Shown: piece by piece, positions 26,586-34,879 of the stretch
Layout of the letters: each line of letters begins with the position of its first letter
Numbering within the stretch: position 1 is the stretch's first letter
Assembly (NCBI GenBank): GCA_003697105.1
Contig: RFFQ01000138.1
Coordinates: 1-59,166, forward strand
Length of the DNA: 59,166 nt
Source of the DNA: Gemmatimonadota bacterium
GTDB lineage: Bacteria; 4572-55; J002
Direction of reading: 5' to 3'
Position numbers and translations under genes: made by a program
The notes under the pieces: generated by a model
What the model was told of the DNA's origin: nothing
Databases searched by the model: none
The model's input: only the letters and a program-made list of their open reading frames with translations

Positions 26586-27056
26586 TCAAATTAACAAAGC
26601 ACCTTCGTGGCGTAATAGCCACTCTTTGCGCCACAAGCCACCCGCATAACCGGTCAGTTTGCCGTTGCTACCAATAACGCGATGGCAAGGGATGACAATT
26701 GAAATTTTGTTTTTGCCGTTTGCCGCTCCCACGGCACGAATCGCTTTGAGATTTCCGAATTGCAAGGCAATATCTTTATAGGTTCGGGTTTCTCCATAAG
26801 GGATTTGGCGCACAATTTCCCACACCTTCTGCTGAAACTTAGTACCATTCAGGACAAGATTCATCTCAAATTCGCGCCGTTTCCCCTGAAAATATTCGTC
26901 TAATTGCAACACATACGGTTCCAAACTGGGGTGCTGTTGGGTATGGTCTACATATTTGCTCTGGACAAAATTCAGCGCCTGCAGGGCATATTCATTACCT
27001 TCCAATTCAATCAGCCCGATGGGTGACGCATAGTACGTTTTATAGGTCGCATCCAT
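26586..27056 (-). CDS. ogt: Methylated-DNA-protein cysteine methyltransferase
   Basis: About 156 aa from ATG 27056 (GAGG nine nt upstream); an upstream start at 27080 adds eight residues. The active-site motif IVIPCHRVIG carries the cysteine that accepts the methyl group from O6-methylguanine or O4-methylthymine. RAVGAANGKN and YGETRTYKDIA form the conserved DNA-binding helix-turn-helix region. The N-terminal ~70 residues are the usual poorly conserved domain. No Ada regulatory domain is present. It precedes glycogen phosphorylase on the minus strand with a 29-nt gap. Confidence 0.95.
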   Translation of the reverse strand: MDATYKTYYASPIGLIELEGNEYALQALNFVQSKYVDHTQQHPSLEPYVLQLDEYFQGKRREFEMNLVLNGTKFQQKVWEIVRQIPYGETRTYKDIALQFGNLKAIRAVGAANGKNKISIVIPCHRVIGSNGKLTGYAGGLWRKEWLLRHEGALLI

Positions 27057-27083
27057 ATTTGAGAACCTCAAAAATCTCAATGA

Positions 27084-27140
27084 CCCCGCCTGTTAGCGGG
27101 GGGATGGCAGGTGTTTCGGCGCGGGTTTGTCTCCCGCGCC
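27084..27140. terminator. Two GC-rich hairpins between the OPT transporter and ogt
   Basis: GGCGCGGG/CCCGCGCC (27118-27125 and 27133-27140, 7-nt loop) lies four nt after the transporter stop on the minus strand, and CCCCGC/GCGGGG (27084-27089 and 27096-27101) follows. Neither has a strong T-run, so they could be terminators or mRNA-stabilising stems. Confidence 0.5.
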
Positions 27141-27144
27141 ACGC

Positions 27145-29100
27145 CTATGTCTCAGTAGAATTTAGACTACTTTTCGCAATCCGCCAAAGCGAGAAGGTTA
27201 AGATGGTAAACGCGAATACTGAGAACAATTTTGCGGTGACTTCTGCTTCCAGCCCAACGATTGCCCCTAAATGGGCAATCCAGCCATCGGCAAATTCCAA
27301 ATTGAACGCACCCAGCCACTGTTCATTTTGCATCCAAGCAATCAGCGCAATTAATACGCCCATCAAGCCTTCGCCCGCGATTAACCCGGAGCTATACAAG
27401 ATGCCTTTTTCAGTCAGGTCTTCTGTTTCCTCCGCGTCATCCTGATCATTTTTGCGATGGAGCACCCATTTGACCAACCCACCAATCATGATCGGTGTAC
27501 TGAGGTGGATGGGCAAATACAACCCGACCGCAAAAGGTAGCACCGGGATACCCAGCAATTCGACGACTAATCCGATGAACACCCCGATAAAGACCAGTGC
27601 CCACGGTAGATTGCCGTTGACGATGCCTTCCACAACCAGTTTCATCAAGGTGGCTTGCGGTGCCGCCAATTCTTTGGAACCAAAGCCGTAGGTGGAATGG
27701 AGCAGATGTAGCACCCAGCCAATCGTCAATGCGGAAACGATCACCCCAATGACCTCACCCACTTGCTGGCGATGGGGTGTTGCACCGACCAAAAATCCCG
27801 TTTTCAAATCTTGTGAAGTATCTCCGGCGATAGAAGCCGCTACACAGATGATCGCACCCACACTGAGCGAGGCGACCATACATTCCATGCCCGTTAAGCC
27901 GGTCATCTTGAAGATAATGGTCGAAAACAACAATGTTGCAATGGTCATTCCCGAAACCGGTAGAGAGGAGCCACCGACAATCCCGACTAACTCGGAAGAA
28001 ACCGTCACAAAGAAGAAACCAAACAATGCCACCATTGCCGCACCCCAAAACCCGATGGGGAACACCGGTGCAATAGCAATCAAAGCGATAATCAAACCCG
28101 TACCGATGATAACCCAAATCATGGGCATATCGCTATCGGTGCGGAGCGAATCACTTTGGGCAAATCCCTGCTTGATACCCCCCAATGCGGTTTGAAAGGC
28201 ATTAATAATGATGGGCAGGGCTTTAATTAGGCTGATAATCCCCCCGAATGCCACCGCACCCGCCCCAATATACCGAATGTAATAATTCCAGATACTCCAA
28301 TGATCCAGTTGGCCGAGTGGCTCGGTCGCGGGGTAAATGGCTTCTGGTACATACTGCCCCAAATAATGAATGGCGGGAATGAGTACCAGCCACCCCAATA
28401 CCGCCCCCGAAAGTAGATATGCACTGATCCGGGCACCGATGATATAACCAACGCCTAATAATGCCGGAATCAAATCGCCGCCAACAACCGCTTTCTCGTA
28501 CTGGGGAATCGGTAACGCCTGATCCACCTCTGAGTGAATCAGTTTGATGCCGGTCAAAAACTTATAAAACATCCCCACCCCTAATCCGACAAATACGGTT
28601 TTGGCACTCACGCCGCCTTTTTCCCCGGCGAGGAGCACTTCCGCACAAGCCGTACCTTCTGGGTAGGGTAACCGGTGATGTTCTTGGATGATCAAAAACC
28701 GGCGCAAGGGTACCATCATCAGGACACCAATAAGCCCACCGGTGAGTCCGATCAGGGCAATGCGCGTCAAGCCGGGGTCAAAATGCCAGAGGAATAAGGC
28801 GGGTACGGTGAAGATGATCCCGGCGGCAAGTGATTCCCCGGCAGAACCAATGGTTTGTACCATGTTGTTTTCAAGGATAGAATCCCGGCGGAGGAACCCG
28901 CGAATAATCGCCATTGAAATCACGGCCGCCGGAATCGAGGCACTGACGGTCATCCCCACTTTTAAGCCAAGATAGGCATTGGCGGCACCAAATACCACCG
29001 CCAGCAACAACCCCACAATTAACGCCGTAGGGGTGAATTCTTTCGGGCTTTCATGGGGGGACACATACGGTTGGATACCAGGGTCTTTATGCGTTGCCAT
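27145..29100 (-). CDS. OPT family oligopeptide transporter
   Basis: 651 aa from ATG 29100 (a TTG at 29112 is possible; GGA lies about nine nt before the ATG). The first ~25 residues are hydrophilic, then FTPTALIVGLLLAVVFGAANAYLGLKVGMTVSASIPAAVISMAI matches the OPT family start (quoted only as overlapping pieces: AYLGLKVGMTVSASIP, EHHRLPYPEGTACAEVL, SSLPVSGMTIATLL). There are about 14 hydrophobic segments along the chain. OPT proteins of this bacterial branch import oligopeptides or metal chelates with protons. Asp/Glu-rich residues near 610 form a cytoplasmic loop. It follows the DHH-CBS gene with a 42-nt gap. No adjacent substrate-processing gene indicates the cargo. Confidence 0.92.
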   Translation of the reverse strand: MATHKDPGIQPYVSPHESPKEFTPTALIVGLLLAVVFGAANAYLGLKVGMTVSASIPAAVISMAIIRGFLRRDSILENNMVQTIGSAGESLAAGIIFTVPALFLWHFDPGLTRIALIGLTGGLIGVLMMVPLRRFLIIQEHHRLPYPEGTACAEVLLAGEKGGVSAKTVFVGLGVGMFYKFLTGIKLIHSEVDQALPIPQYEKAVVGGDLIPALLGVGYIIGARISAYLLSGAVLGWLVLIPAIHYLGQYVPEAIYPATEPLGQLDHWSIWNYYIRYIGAGAVAFGGIISLIKALPIIINAFQTALGGIKQGFAQSDSLRTDSDMPMIWVIIGTGLIIALIAIAPVFPIGFWGAAMVALFGFFFVTVSSELVGIVGGSSLPVSGMTIATLLFSTIIFKMTGLTGMECMVASLSVGAIICVAASIAGDTSQDLKTGFLVGATPHRQQVGEVIGVIVSALTIGWVLHLLHSTYGFGSKELAAPQATLMKLVVEGIVNGNLPWALVFIGVFIGLVVELLGIPVLPFAVGLYLPIHLSTPIMIGGLVKWVLHRKNDQDDAEETEDLTEKGILYSSGLIAGEGLMGVLIALIAWMQNEQWLGAFNLEFADGWIAHLGAIVGLEAEVTAKLFSVFAFTILTFSLWRIAKSSLNSTET

Positions 29101-29142
29101 TGTTCCATCCAATCTAATCTGGGGGTGATAAAATAAGATGTT

Positions 29143-30456
29143 TTATCCGGTGGTTTTGTTGTACAAGTGTTTCAACACATCCGTGCGAGTGATGATCCCG
29201 ACTAATTGGCCGGCATCTAGGACGGGGAGGCGTCCGATGTTATGCATGATCATCAGGGCTTCCGCTTTATCCAGCGTATCCTGCGGGGAAATCGTTTTGA
29301 TCTGTTTCGTCATAAACCCTTTCACGGGAGCATGCATCAATTGGTTGACTCGGGCTTTTTCCACATCCGTCTTGGAGATAATACCCACCAATTCTCCTTG
29401 ATCATTCGTGATCGGCAACCCGTGAATCTGGTTTTTTTCCATGAAATTTTCAACTTCCGAAATGGGTGTATCTATCGAGATACGAGAGACCGGAGAGGTC
29501 ATAATTTCCCCAACCGTAAGTGGGCTAACCGTCACTTTTTTGAGCTGCTGGTACAGCCGGGCTTTTAGGGCAGTCAACGTTCCTTTGGGGATTTGGGCGG
29601 ATGCCGCTCGGGCATGCCCGCCGCCCCCAAAGCCCGTCATCAGTTTACCCACATCGATATTATCGGTCTGACTTTTGGCGATGATGTAAACAATATCGCG
29701 TTGCTGGTCATAATAAAAACAAAAAACAGCATCCGCCTCTTCGATATCGGCTAACCGTTGTGTGACCAACGTCAGGTCATCGATATAATGTTCAATTTCA
29801 ACAGCCCCAATCATGATTTTGTTATTGTTGACTGAAAACTTAACGGCGGAACGAATCAAACGATAAAGTATTCGTTTTTGATCCTGCGTAAAAATGACTT
29901 TCAGGAAGCGTCGGATCGCCGTCACATCTGCGCCTTGGCGGAATAGATAAGCGACGGCTTCCACATCTTCGGCAGTGGTGCGGTTGTAGGTCAAGTTACC
30001 GGTGTCGGCATAAATTCCTAGCGCCATTGCCGTGGCTTCAATCGGAGTAAGCGGGATATTTTTTTCCTTCAGCAACTGGACTAGGATTGTGGTTGTGGCA
30101 CCGACGTTACGAATGATCGCTTCATTTGCTTGGATGGCATGTTCCGGGCGAGGATGGTGATCGTAAATAATAACATCGACATCCCTCTTTGTCAGGATCG
30201 GGGCTAAATTTTCCACGATGGAGAGCGTACTCGTATCCACCAAAATAATGCGGTGAATGCGATCCACGGGAATTCGCTGAATGGGTTGAAACCGGAATAT
30301 ATCGCGGTGTAAGGAAAGGAATTTTTTAACATTCGGTTGGAACGAGCGGAGTCGTACCGGAATGGCATCGGGGTAAAGCTTGTGGGCGGCAATCATCGAT
30401 GCCATTCCATCAAAGTCAATCTTTGTATGGGTGGTGATAATTTCCACAAGAAACAC
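29143..30456 (-). CDS. DHH/DHHA1 phosphoesterase with two CBS domains
   Basis: 437 aa. The N-terminal DHH domain shows TKIDFDGMASM (catalytic Asp residues) and VIIYDHHPRPEH (the DHH motif near residue 95); ADTGNLTY continues the active site, and DHHA1 has GFGGGGHARAASA near 280. The C-terminal ~120 residues are two CBS domains (VGEIMTSPVSRISIDTPI and VKGFMTKQIKTISPQDT), which usually bind adenine nucleotides. DHH-DHHA1-CBS-CBS is the exact N-terminal half of the long CCA-adding nucleotidyltransferases of many bacteria. Here the protein stops after the CBS pair (LKHLYNKTTG), and a separate poly(A)-polymerase-type gene is at 47.9 kb. Likely activities are nanoRNA or 3'-phosphate hydrolysis; the true substrate is unknown. 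Confidence 0.88.
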   Translation of the reverse strand: MFLVEIITTHTKIDFDGMASMIAAHKLYPDAIPVRLRSFQPNVKKFLSLHRDIFRFQPIQRIPVDRIHRIILVDTSTLSIVENLAPILTKRDVDVIIYDHHPRPEHAIQANEAIIRNVGATTTILVQLLKEKNIPLTPIEATAMALGIYADTGNLTYNRTTAEDVEAVAYLFRQGADVTAIRRFLKVIFTQDQKRILYRLIRSAVKFSVNNNKIMIGAVEIEHYIDDLTLVTQRLADIEEADAVFCFYYDQQRDIVYIIAKSQTDNIDVGKLMTGFGGGGHARAASAQIPKGTLTALKARLYQQLKKVTVSPLTVGEIMTSPVSRISIDTPISEVENFMEKNQIHGLPITNDQGELVGIISKTDVEKARVNQLMHAPVKGFMTKQIKTISPQDTLDKAEALMIMHNIGRLPVLDAGQLVGIITRTDVLKHLYNKTTG

Positions 30457-30504
30457 CTTTGAAGAAGGCTCTAAACAGACCTATGGTGAATATGGAAGGT
30501 GAGA

Positions 30505-30789
30505 TTATTCCTCTTGATGGGTTTTAATTAAAGATTTACTACATTTAAACTTGATCATTTTTGTAGCGGGGATATCCACCAACGTGCCTTTTTGAATATT
30601 CCGCCCTTTACGCTGGGGGGTATCTTTTACTTTAAACGTACCCAATCCGCGTAACTCAATGTCTTCAGCGTTGACAACCGATCGTTTCAAGACATCGATA
30701 ATGGCATCTACGGCTCGCTTTGCCTCGTACTTTTTCAGATTGCACTCTTCGGCAATGGCTTCTGCGATATCCTTTTTTGTTAGATTCAT
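30505..30789 (-). CDS. HU/IHF family DNA-binding protein
   Basis: 94 aa from ATG 30789 with GGAGG five nt upstream. MNLTKKDIAEAIAEECNL is the usual dimerisation start; ELRGLGTFKVKDTPQRKGRNI is the beta-ribbon region with the conserved GLGTFxV and RKGRNP-like motif (here RKGRNI). The Pro that intercalates into DNA at the arm tip (NP) is replaced by Ile in this copy, while PATKMIKFKCSKSL matches the C-terminal helix region. It bends DNA and organises the nucleoid. It lies between the PQQ-propeller lipoprotein and the DHH-CBS gene. Confidence 0.92.
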   Translation of the reverse strand: MNLTKKDIAEAIAEECNLKKYEAKRAVDAIIDVLKRSVVNAEDIELRGLGTFKVKDTPQRKGRNIQKGTLVDIPATKMIKFKCSKSLIKTHQEE

Positions 30790-30837
30790 TTTTTCCTCCA
30801 TAGCCAAATGTTTCCATAAAAATTAGTGTCGCCGGGT

Positions 30838-31989
30838 CTAATCTTCCGGCATTTGCGAAGAGAACGCATATAATTTCTGGTCATCGCACCCGAGATATAA
30901 CCGGTTTTGAATGATGACCGGTGATGCTTCAATGGGACCTCCTAATGTGATGGAATCCATAAGTTCCCCCCGCTGTCGATCCAGCACATATAAATGATGA
31001 TCGTAAGACCCAATGAACAGATGAGTTGCGGTTACTGCCGGGGAACTGGTGATAATCCCACCGGTTTGGAACGACCACAACAACATTCCTGTAAACCGGT
31101 TAAAGGCGTAAACCGCCCCATCATTACACCCAACGTAAAGTGCCTCGTCAAAAACCGTAGGTGTTGAAAATATCCGATCGCCCAAATCAACACGCCAGCG
31201 AAGTTCCCCGTTCTGGCGGGCTAATGCCCGAACCGTTTTATCATAACTGCTGATATAAATTAAGGAATCCGTCACAGCGGGGGCACTATAAATACTTCCC
31301 TCAGTTTCGTAGGACCAACGTAACATCCCGTCGGCAAGATTCAACACATACAATCGATTATCCAAAGAACCTACACAAACCAGATCACGATCGATGACCA
31401 CCGGTGCCCGAATGGCGTCATCTGCCTGAAATGTCCATTTTAAATCACCGGTTTGCGTGGTGAAACACGAAACTAGCCCATGTTCATCACCGGTTACAAC
31501 ACGCGAACCTCCAATTGCCGCACTGGATTGCACATCCGGCATCTCTACCCCCCATAAATGCTCGCCGGTTGCCGCATCAAGCGCATAAAATGTATTTTCA
31601 GGGGTCTGAATGCCAATATATACGATATTATCTTGGACAACGGGAGAACCGGTAATAATGCCGGCATACCGGTTGCGCCAAATCGTCTCACCGGTAAAGC
31701 GGTTCGTGGCATATATGAATCGACCCAGCGTTGCCCAGTAAATAACATCGCCAGCCACCGCCGGAGAGGAGATCACTTTACCCCCACCTTTGACAACCCA
31801 TGATATTTCTAATGGAGGTAGAAGCGTCGCCTCAATGCTACCCGTATGTGCTGGGTCACATTGAAAATTAGACCAAACACCGGGAGATACCTCCCCCGAG
31901 TTCGTTTGCGGGACCACCATCGGAGAAGGTAAAATGCGACATCCCACAATAAAAAGAGCCATGCAAATGAACCCGCAAAAAAAACACAT
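30838..31989 (-). CDS. PQQ-binding-like beta-propeller lipoprotein (BamB-like)
   Basis: About 383 aa if started at ATG 31989; the frame is open to 32052, but a clear promoter overlaps that upstream start, so the downstream Met is preferred. The N-terminus has a short hydrophobic stretch ending in the lipobox FIVGC, indicating a lipoprotein. The rest is a PQQ/WD-like eight-bladed propeller with repeated units (GDVIYWATLGRFIYATNRFTG, DNIVYIGIQTPENTFYALDA, RDLVCVGSLDNRLYVLN, EALYVGCNDGAVYAFNRFTG, THLFIGSYDHHLYVLD). No PQQ-dehydrogenase active-site residues are evident, so it is probably a scaffold like BamB, which assists outer-membrane protein assembly. The glmU-type gene lies upstream. Confidence 0.82.
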   Translation of the reverse strand: MCFFCGFICMALFIVGCRILPSPMVVPQTNSGEVSPGVWSNFQCDPAHTGSIEATLLPPLEISWVVKGGGKVISSPAVAGDVIYWATLGRFIYATNRFTGETIWRNRYAGIITGSPVVQDNIVYIGIQTPENTFYALDAATGEHLWGVEMPDVQSSAAIGGSRVVTGDEHGLVSCFTTQTGDLKWTFQADDAIRAPVVIDRDLVCVGSLDNRLYVLNLADGMLRWSYETEGSIYSAPAVTDSLIYISSYDKTVRALARQNGELRWRVDLGDRIFSTPTVFDEALYVGCNDGAVYAFNRFTGMLLWSFQTGGIITSSPAVTATHLFIGSYDHHLYVLDRQRGELMDSITLGGPIEASPVIIQNRLYLGCDDQKLYAFSSQMPED

Positions 31990-32042
31990 CTGAGGTCTCA
32001 GATATGTTTTATCTCCAGTGATTATCTTTCGTATGTTGTTGC

Positions 32043-32071
32043 AAAATAACATTTTTTGCAGATGTTGTCAA
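32043..32071 (-). promoter_or_regulatory. Sigma-70 promoter for the propeller lipoprotein
   Basis: Minus-strand TTGACA (32071-32066), 17-nt spacer, TATTTT (32048-32043). It overlaps the most upstream possible start codon of the propeller gene (32052), so translation should begin further down, near 31989. Confidence 0.6.
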
Positions 32072-32153
32072 TGAGATTTTTACCGTATCCAGTATCAAGG
32101 AAGTAATTTACATTCTAACAAAAAACTATACCTAAGCCAGAACACTACTTATT

Positions 32154-32909
32154 TTAAGGAGTATCTTTCCAAACTTTCCGCGCCCGAAGTTGTGCCTCGG
32201 CAGCTTGCACTTTTGCCCGATTATCAAGCCCCATCACTTCAAATGGATCCTCAATTTTGACCGCACGAATCGACTTTCCGGCTCGGGAAAAAATCTCGAT
32301 GGTATCGGTCAGATACATTTCACCTTGCTGATTTTGAGCATTGATGTGTTGGAGTGCCTCAAACAACTCTGGGGTCCGAAAGCAGATAATACCGGTATTG
32401 ATTTCGGTGATGGCCAGTTCCTCTGGGGAGGCATCGGCATGTTCTACAATTCGGGCAACATGACCATTCGGCAGGCGCACAATCCGCCCGTAGCGAGTCG
32501 GGTCGGGCATATCGACAGTTAAAATGGTCGCGGTGGCGTTTTCTTTTTGATGAACATCGACCAACCGGTGGAGGGTTTCGGGGCGAATAAATGGAACATC
32601 ACCATAAAGCACAACCGTATCGCCGGTAAACTGGCGCAATACCGGTTCTGCCTGCTGGACAGCATGACCCGTCCCATTTTGCGGCTCTTGCCGTACAAAT
32701 GTGGCAGATACCCCGGCAATTTCCGCCTGTACGACCTCGGCGCGATACCCGACCACGATTACGACCGGCTGAAACTGCAATTGCTTAACCGTCTCTAACA
32801 CATGGTGGATCATAGGCTTGCCGCCAACGGGTATCAGCACTTTTGGGAGGTCTGATTTCATACGGGTGCCTTTACCCGCCGCTAAAATTATGGTTGCAAC
32901 AGGTTTCAT
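32154..32909 (-). CDS. glmU: N-acetylglucosamine-1-phosphate uridylyltransferase domain (GlmU N-terminal half only)
   Basis: 251 aa. ILAAGKGTRMKSDLPKVL at the N-terminus is the GlmU pyrophosphorylase signature, with GKPMIHHVLETV, GTGHAVQQAE (residues ~80-90), VVLYGDVPF (metal-binding Asp region) and YGRIVRLPNGHVARIVEH, all matching GlmU. The left-handed beta-helix acetyltransferase domain that makes up the C-terminal ~200 residues in most bacteria is absent; the frame ends normally and no hexapeptide repeats follow. It can make UDP-GlcNAc from GlcNAc-1-P but not acetylate glucosamine-1-P, which must be done elsewhere. Other UTP-sugar transferases are possible alternatives. It lies nine nt after the class V aminotransferase gene. 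Confidence 0.8.
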   Translation of the reverse strand: MKPVATIILAAGKGTRMKSDLPKVLIPVGGKPMIHHVLETVKQLQFQPVVIVVGYRAEVVQAEIAGVSATFVRQEPQNGTGHAVQQAEPVLRQFTGDTVVLYGDVPFIRPETLHRLVDVHQKENATATILTVDMPDPTRYGRIVRLPNGHVARIVEHADASPEELAITEINTGIICFRTPELFEALQHINAQNQQGEMYLTDTIEIFSRAGKSIRAVKIEDPFEVMGLDNRAKVQAAEAQLRARKVWKDTP

Positions 32910-32918
32910 CGTTTATTC

Positions 32919-34070
32919 CTAGAATTTGAGTTGGGTCAAAACGGATTCCAAGCGATCCAAATCATCGCCGTTGTTGAAAAAATGGGGCGAAAACCGGAGA
33001 TGACCATCTCGCAGGGAAATATCCACTTGATGGTCACGGAATTGGTGATAGATAGCTGTCGTATCCCCGGGGGCGGCAACCCGTAAAATTTGGGATCGTT
33101 CATGGGCGGCACGGGGTCCGGCATAGCGGAATCCGTAGGATTCCAACAACGATATTAATTCATGAGTATAGTCCGAGAGGTAGGCTTCAATGTGAGGAAC
33201 ACCTAACGGCAGAAAATAATCGTGCAAAATGGTCTCAAATGCGGCGATAGCAGTATGGGGGAGTGTTCCAACTTCGTAGCGACTGGCATCTGGGCGTAGT
33301 TGGCGGTCTAAAGATCGAAAATCGGTAAAATCTCCCCAATCATAGGCGAGCCACCCCACAAATTGGGGATGGATTTGGGAAAATGCTTCTCGCCGGATAT
33401 AGGCAAAACCGATTCCAAACGGCGTCAACAGCCATTTGGGTCCGCCGCACGTGAGCAGATCAATCTGTGCCGCCCGGACGTTCAATTCTTTAACCCCGAT
33501 ACCCTGAATACCATCCACCACAAACAGGATATTTCGCCGGTGACATTCCGCCCCAATTCGTGCCACATCCATGCAATAACCGGTGGCATAGTCCACAAAA
33601 CTGACTGAGACCACCCGTGTTTGAGGGGTGATCGCGTTTAGAATATCATCCGTCGTGCAATGCTGGAACGTACCCGCAAACTGAATCTCAAATTCATGAC
33701 GGCGGGCATGTTCCAACCACGGGTAGATGTTGCAAGGGAAATCATTTTTAGGCAGAACAACCGTATCCGTGGGTTGCAAATCGATCCCATTCAGCGCAAT
33801 GTTGATTCCCACGGAAGTATTGGGGATAATCGCAATTTCATCCGGTTGGGCGTGGATCAGTTGGGCAAGGTGAGTTTTGAGGTGGAGATAATGTTCTTCC
33901 AAAATCTGGATACGGGGCAGAACCGCATCAATCAGATTCTCCTGATAAAACTGTTGCAATCGCCGATATGCTCCTAGCGGTAACGGGGATTTTGCCCCAC
34001 AATTAAAAAATACGGTCTGTTCGGTCAGTGGGAATTGGTCCCGGAAATGACCGGTCAATGAGGTTCTCAT
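32919..34070 (-). CDS. Class V aminotransferase (cysteine desulfurase/selenocysteine lyase-like)
   Basis: 383 aa from ATG 34070, seven nt after the preceding gene's stop; longer readings extend only through that gene's shadow frame. The PLP-fold shows FFNCGAKSPLPLGAYRRLQQF at the N-terminus, AIIPNTSVGINIALNGID, VVDGIQGIGVKELNV (the Asp that binds the PLP ring nitrogen) and LLTCGGPKWLLTPFGIGF, in which Lys is the PLP-binding residue. Class V members include cysteine desulfurases and isopenicillin epimerase-type enzymes. No catalytic cysteine loop of the IscS kind is visible, so I favour a general lyase or aminotransferase. A related class V enzyme is encoded at 56.6 kb. Confidence 0.82.
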   Translation of the reverse strand: MRTSLTGHFRDQFPLTEQTVFFNCGAKSPLPLGAYRRLQQFYQENLIDAVLPRIQILEEHYLHLKTHLAQLIHAQPDEIAIIPNTSVGINIALNGIDLQPTDTVVLPKNDFPCNIYPWLEHARRHEFEIQFAGTFQHCTTDDILNAITPQTRVVSVSFVDYATGYCMDVARIGAECHRRNILFVVDGIQGIGVKELNVRAAQIDLLTCGGPKWLLTPFGIGFAYIRREAFSQIHPQFVGWLAYDWGDFTDFRSLDRQLRPDASRYEVGTLPHTAIAAFETILHDYFLPLGVPHIEAYLSDYTHELISLLESYGFRYAGPRAAHERSQILRVAAPGDTTAIYHQFRDHQVDISLRDGHLRFSPHFFNNGDDLDRLESVLTQLKF

Positions 34071-34077
34071 AAACCGG

Positions 34078-34479
34078 CTATTCCTCTTCATCGTCACCCA
34101 AGTGCACATCTTCTGCCGCACCCAAGCGTCCATCTTCTGCCATTTGTTGTAAAATAGCTTCGGCTTTACTGACATCTTCTGGGGCAACGAGTACCCGCAC
34201 AATGCTGAAACCGCCGATGGTGGTGACCAACCAATGATCGCGCTGGGAATACATTGTGGCTTCGATCCCCTCTTCCGCGAGAGCTTCGATGACAAATCCA
34301 GCTTCAATTTCCGTACGTGCCAAATATACTGCTACTTGACCTTCAATTAGGGGGTATTCTCCTTTATACAGCACTCGAATATCCACTTCGACTTCTTGAC
34401 CGTCCCTCAGATTTAGGTCTTGATCGAGTTCAATGATGTTACCACTTCGGTATGTGCCACGTACTTTTAATTTCGGCAT
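34078..34479 (-). CDS. DUF104-like N-terminus fused to a DUF2007-type domain
   Basis: 133 aa; ATG with GAGGAG upstream. Residues 1-35 (KVRGTYRSGNIIELDQDLNLRDGQEVEVDI) look like the small DUF104/AF2212 fold seen in antitoxin-like proteins (quoted here as pieces: RGTYRSGNIIELDQ, GQEVEVDI). Residues ~45-120 (VAVYLARTEIEAGFVIEALAEEGIEATMY, TTIGGFSIVRVLVAPEDVSKAEAIL) match DUF2007, a small ferredoxin-like signal-transducing domain. The C-terminus is acidic (DDEEE). I do not know its function. A good sigma-70 promoter lies upstream, and the aminotransferase and glmU genes follow closely, so it probably heads that operon. Confidence 0.65.
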   Translation of the reverse strand: MPKLKVRGTYRSGNIIELDQDLNLRDGQEVEVDIRVLYKGEYPLIEGQVAVYLARTEIEAGFVIEALAEEGIEATMYSQRDHWLVTTIGGFSIVRVLVAPEDVSKAEAILQQMAEDGRLGAAEDVHLGDDEEE

Positions 34480-34532
34480 GATAATATCTCCTCAAAAGGG
34501 TGAAAACAGAGGCTATCTAAATGATATTCAGC

Positions 34533-34562
34533 AGATTAGCATAAATGGACAGGGTTTGTCAA
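34533..34562 (-). promoter_or_regulatory. Sigma-70 promoter for the DUF2007-aminotransferase-glmU operon
   Basis: Minus-strand TTGACA (34562-34557), an 18-nt spacer, TAATCT (34538-34533), upstream of the start at 34479. Confidence 0.6.
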
Positions 34563-34578
34563 GCGCAAACGTTCCCGC

Positions 34579-34716
34579 CCAGCCCTGAAGAATACCTATG
34601 AAACGTGTGCTATATTAAGTGTTTCACGCAGGTATGAAAAAAATGTTTTCGCGCTATTTTGATCTTTTGCCCTTAATATAAGCGATTTCGGGTCAAATAG
34701 TATTCTTCAGGGCAGG
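34579..34716. repeat. Palindromic element with 14-bp perfect terminal inverted repeats (MITE-like)
   Basis: GCCCTGAAGAATAC (34582-34595) and GTATTCTTCAGGGC (34700-34713) are exact reverse complements; with one mismatch the match extends about three bases outward. Inside, GCTATATTAAG (from about 34609) nearly mirrors CTTAATATAAGC near 34674, giving a nested hairpin. The element is ~135 bp, noncoding, and sits between divergent operons. No target-site duplication could be established. A mobile miniature element or a structured repeat both fit. The remainder of the 34480-34879 gap holds only the minus-strand promoter and no gene I can support. Confidence 0.6.
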
Positions 34717-34879
34717 TTCCCGCTATTGGAATTAAAACCGCTTTCATCTGCCAGGGAGTACAGAATACGACAAAATACCCGCCAAAGGCTAAAAAACTCT
34801 TGCTGAATAGTAAAATCCAGTTTAAGTTAAGTTTTATAGTATGCTACTCGTTTTGTCACTCTTGAGATGTGATAGTACG

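Noticed and set aside
27692-28195. A 167-aa plus-strand reading frame inside the OPT transporter
   Set aside because: It is the antisense shadow of a well-supported membrane protein gene.
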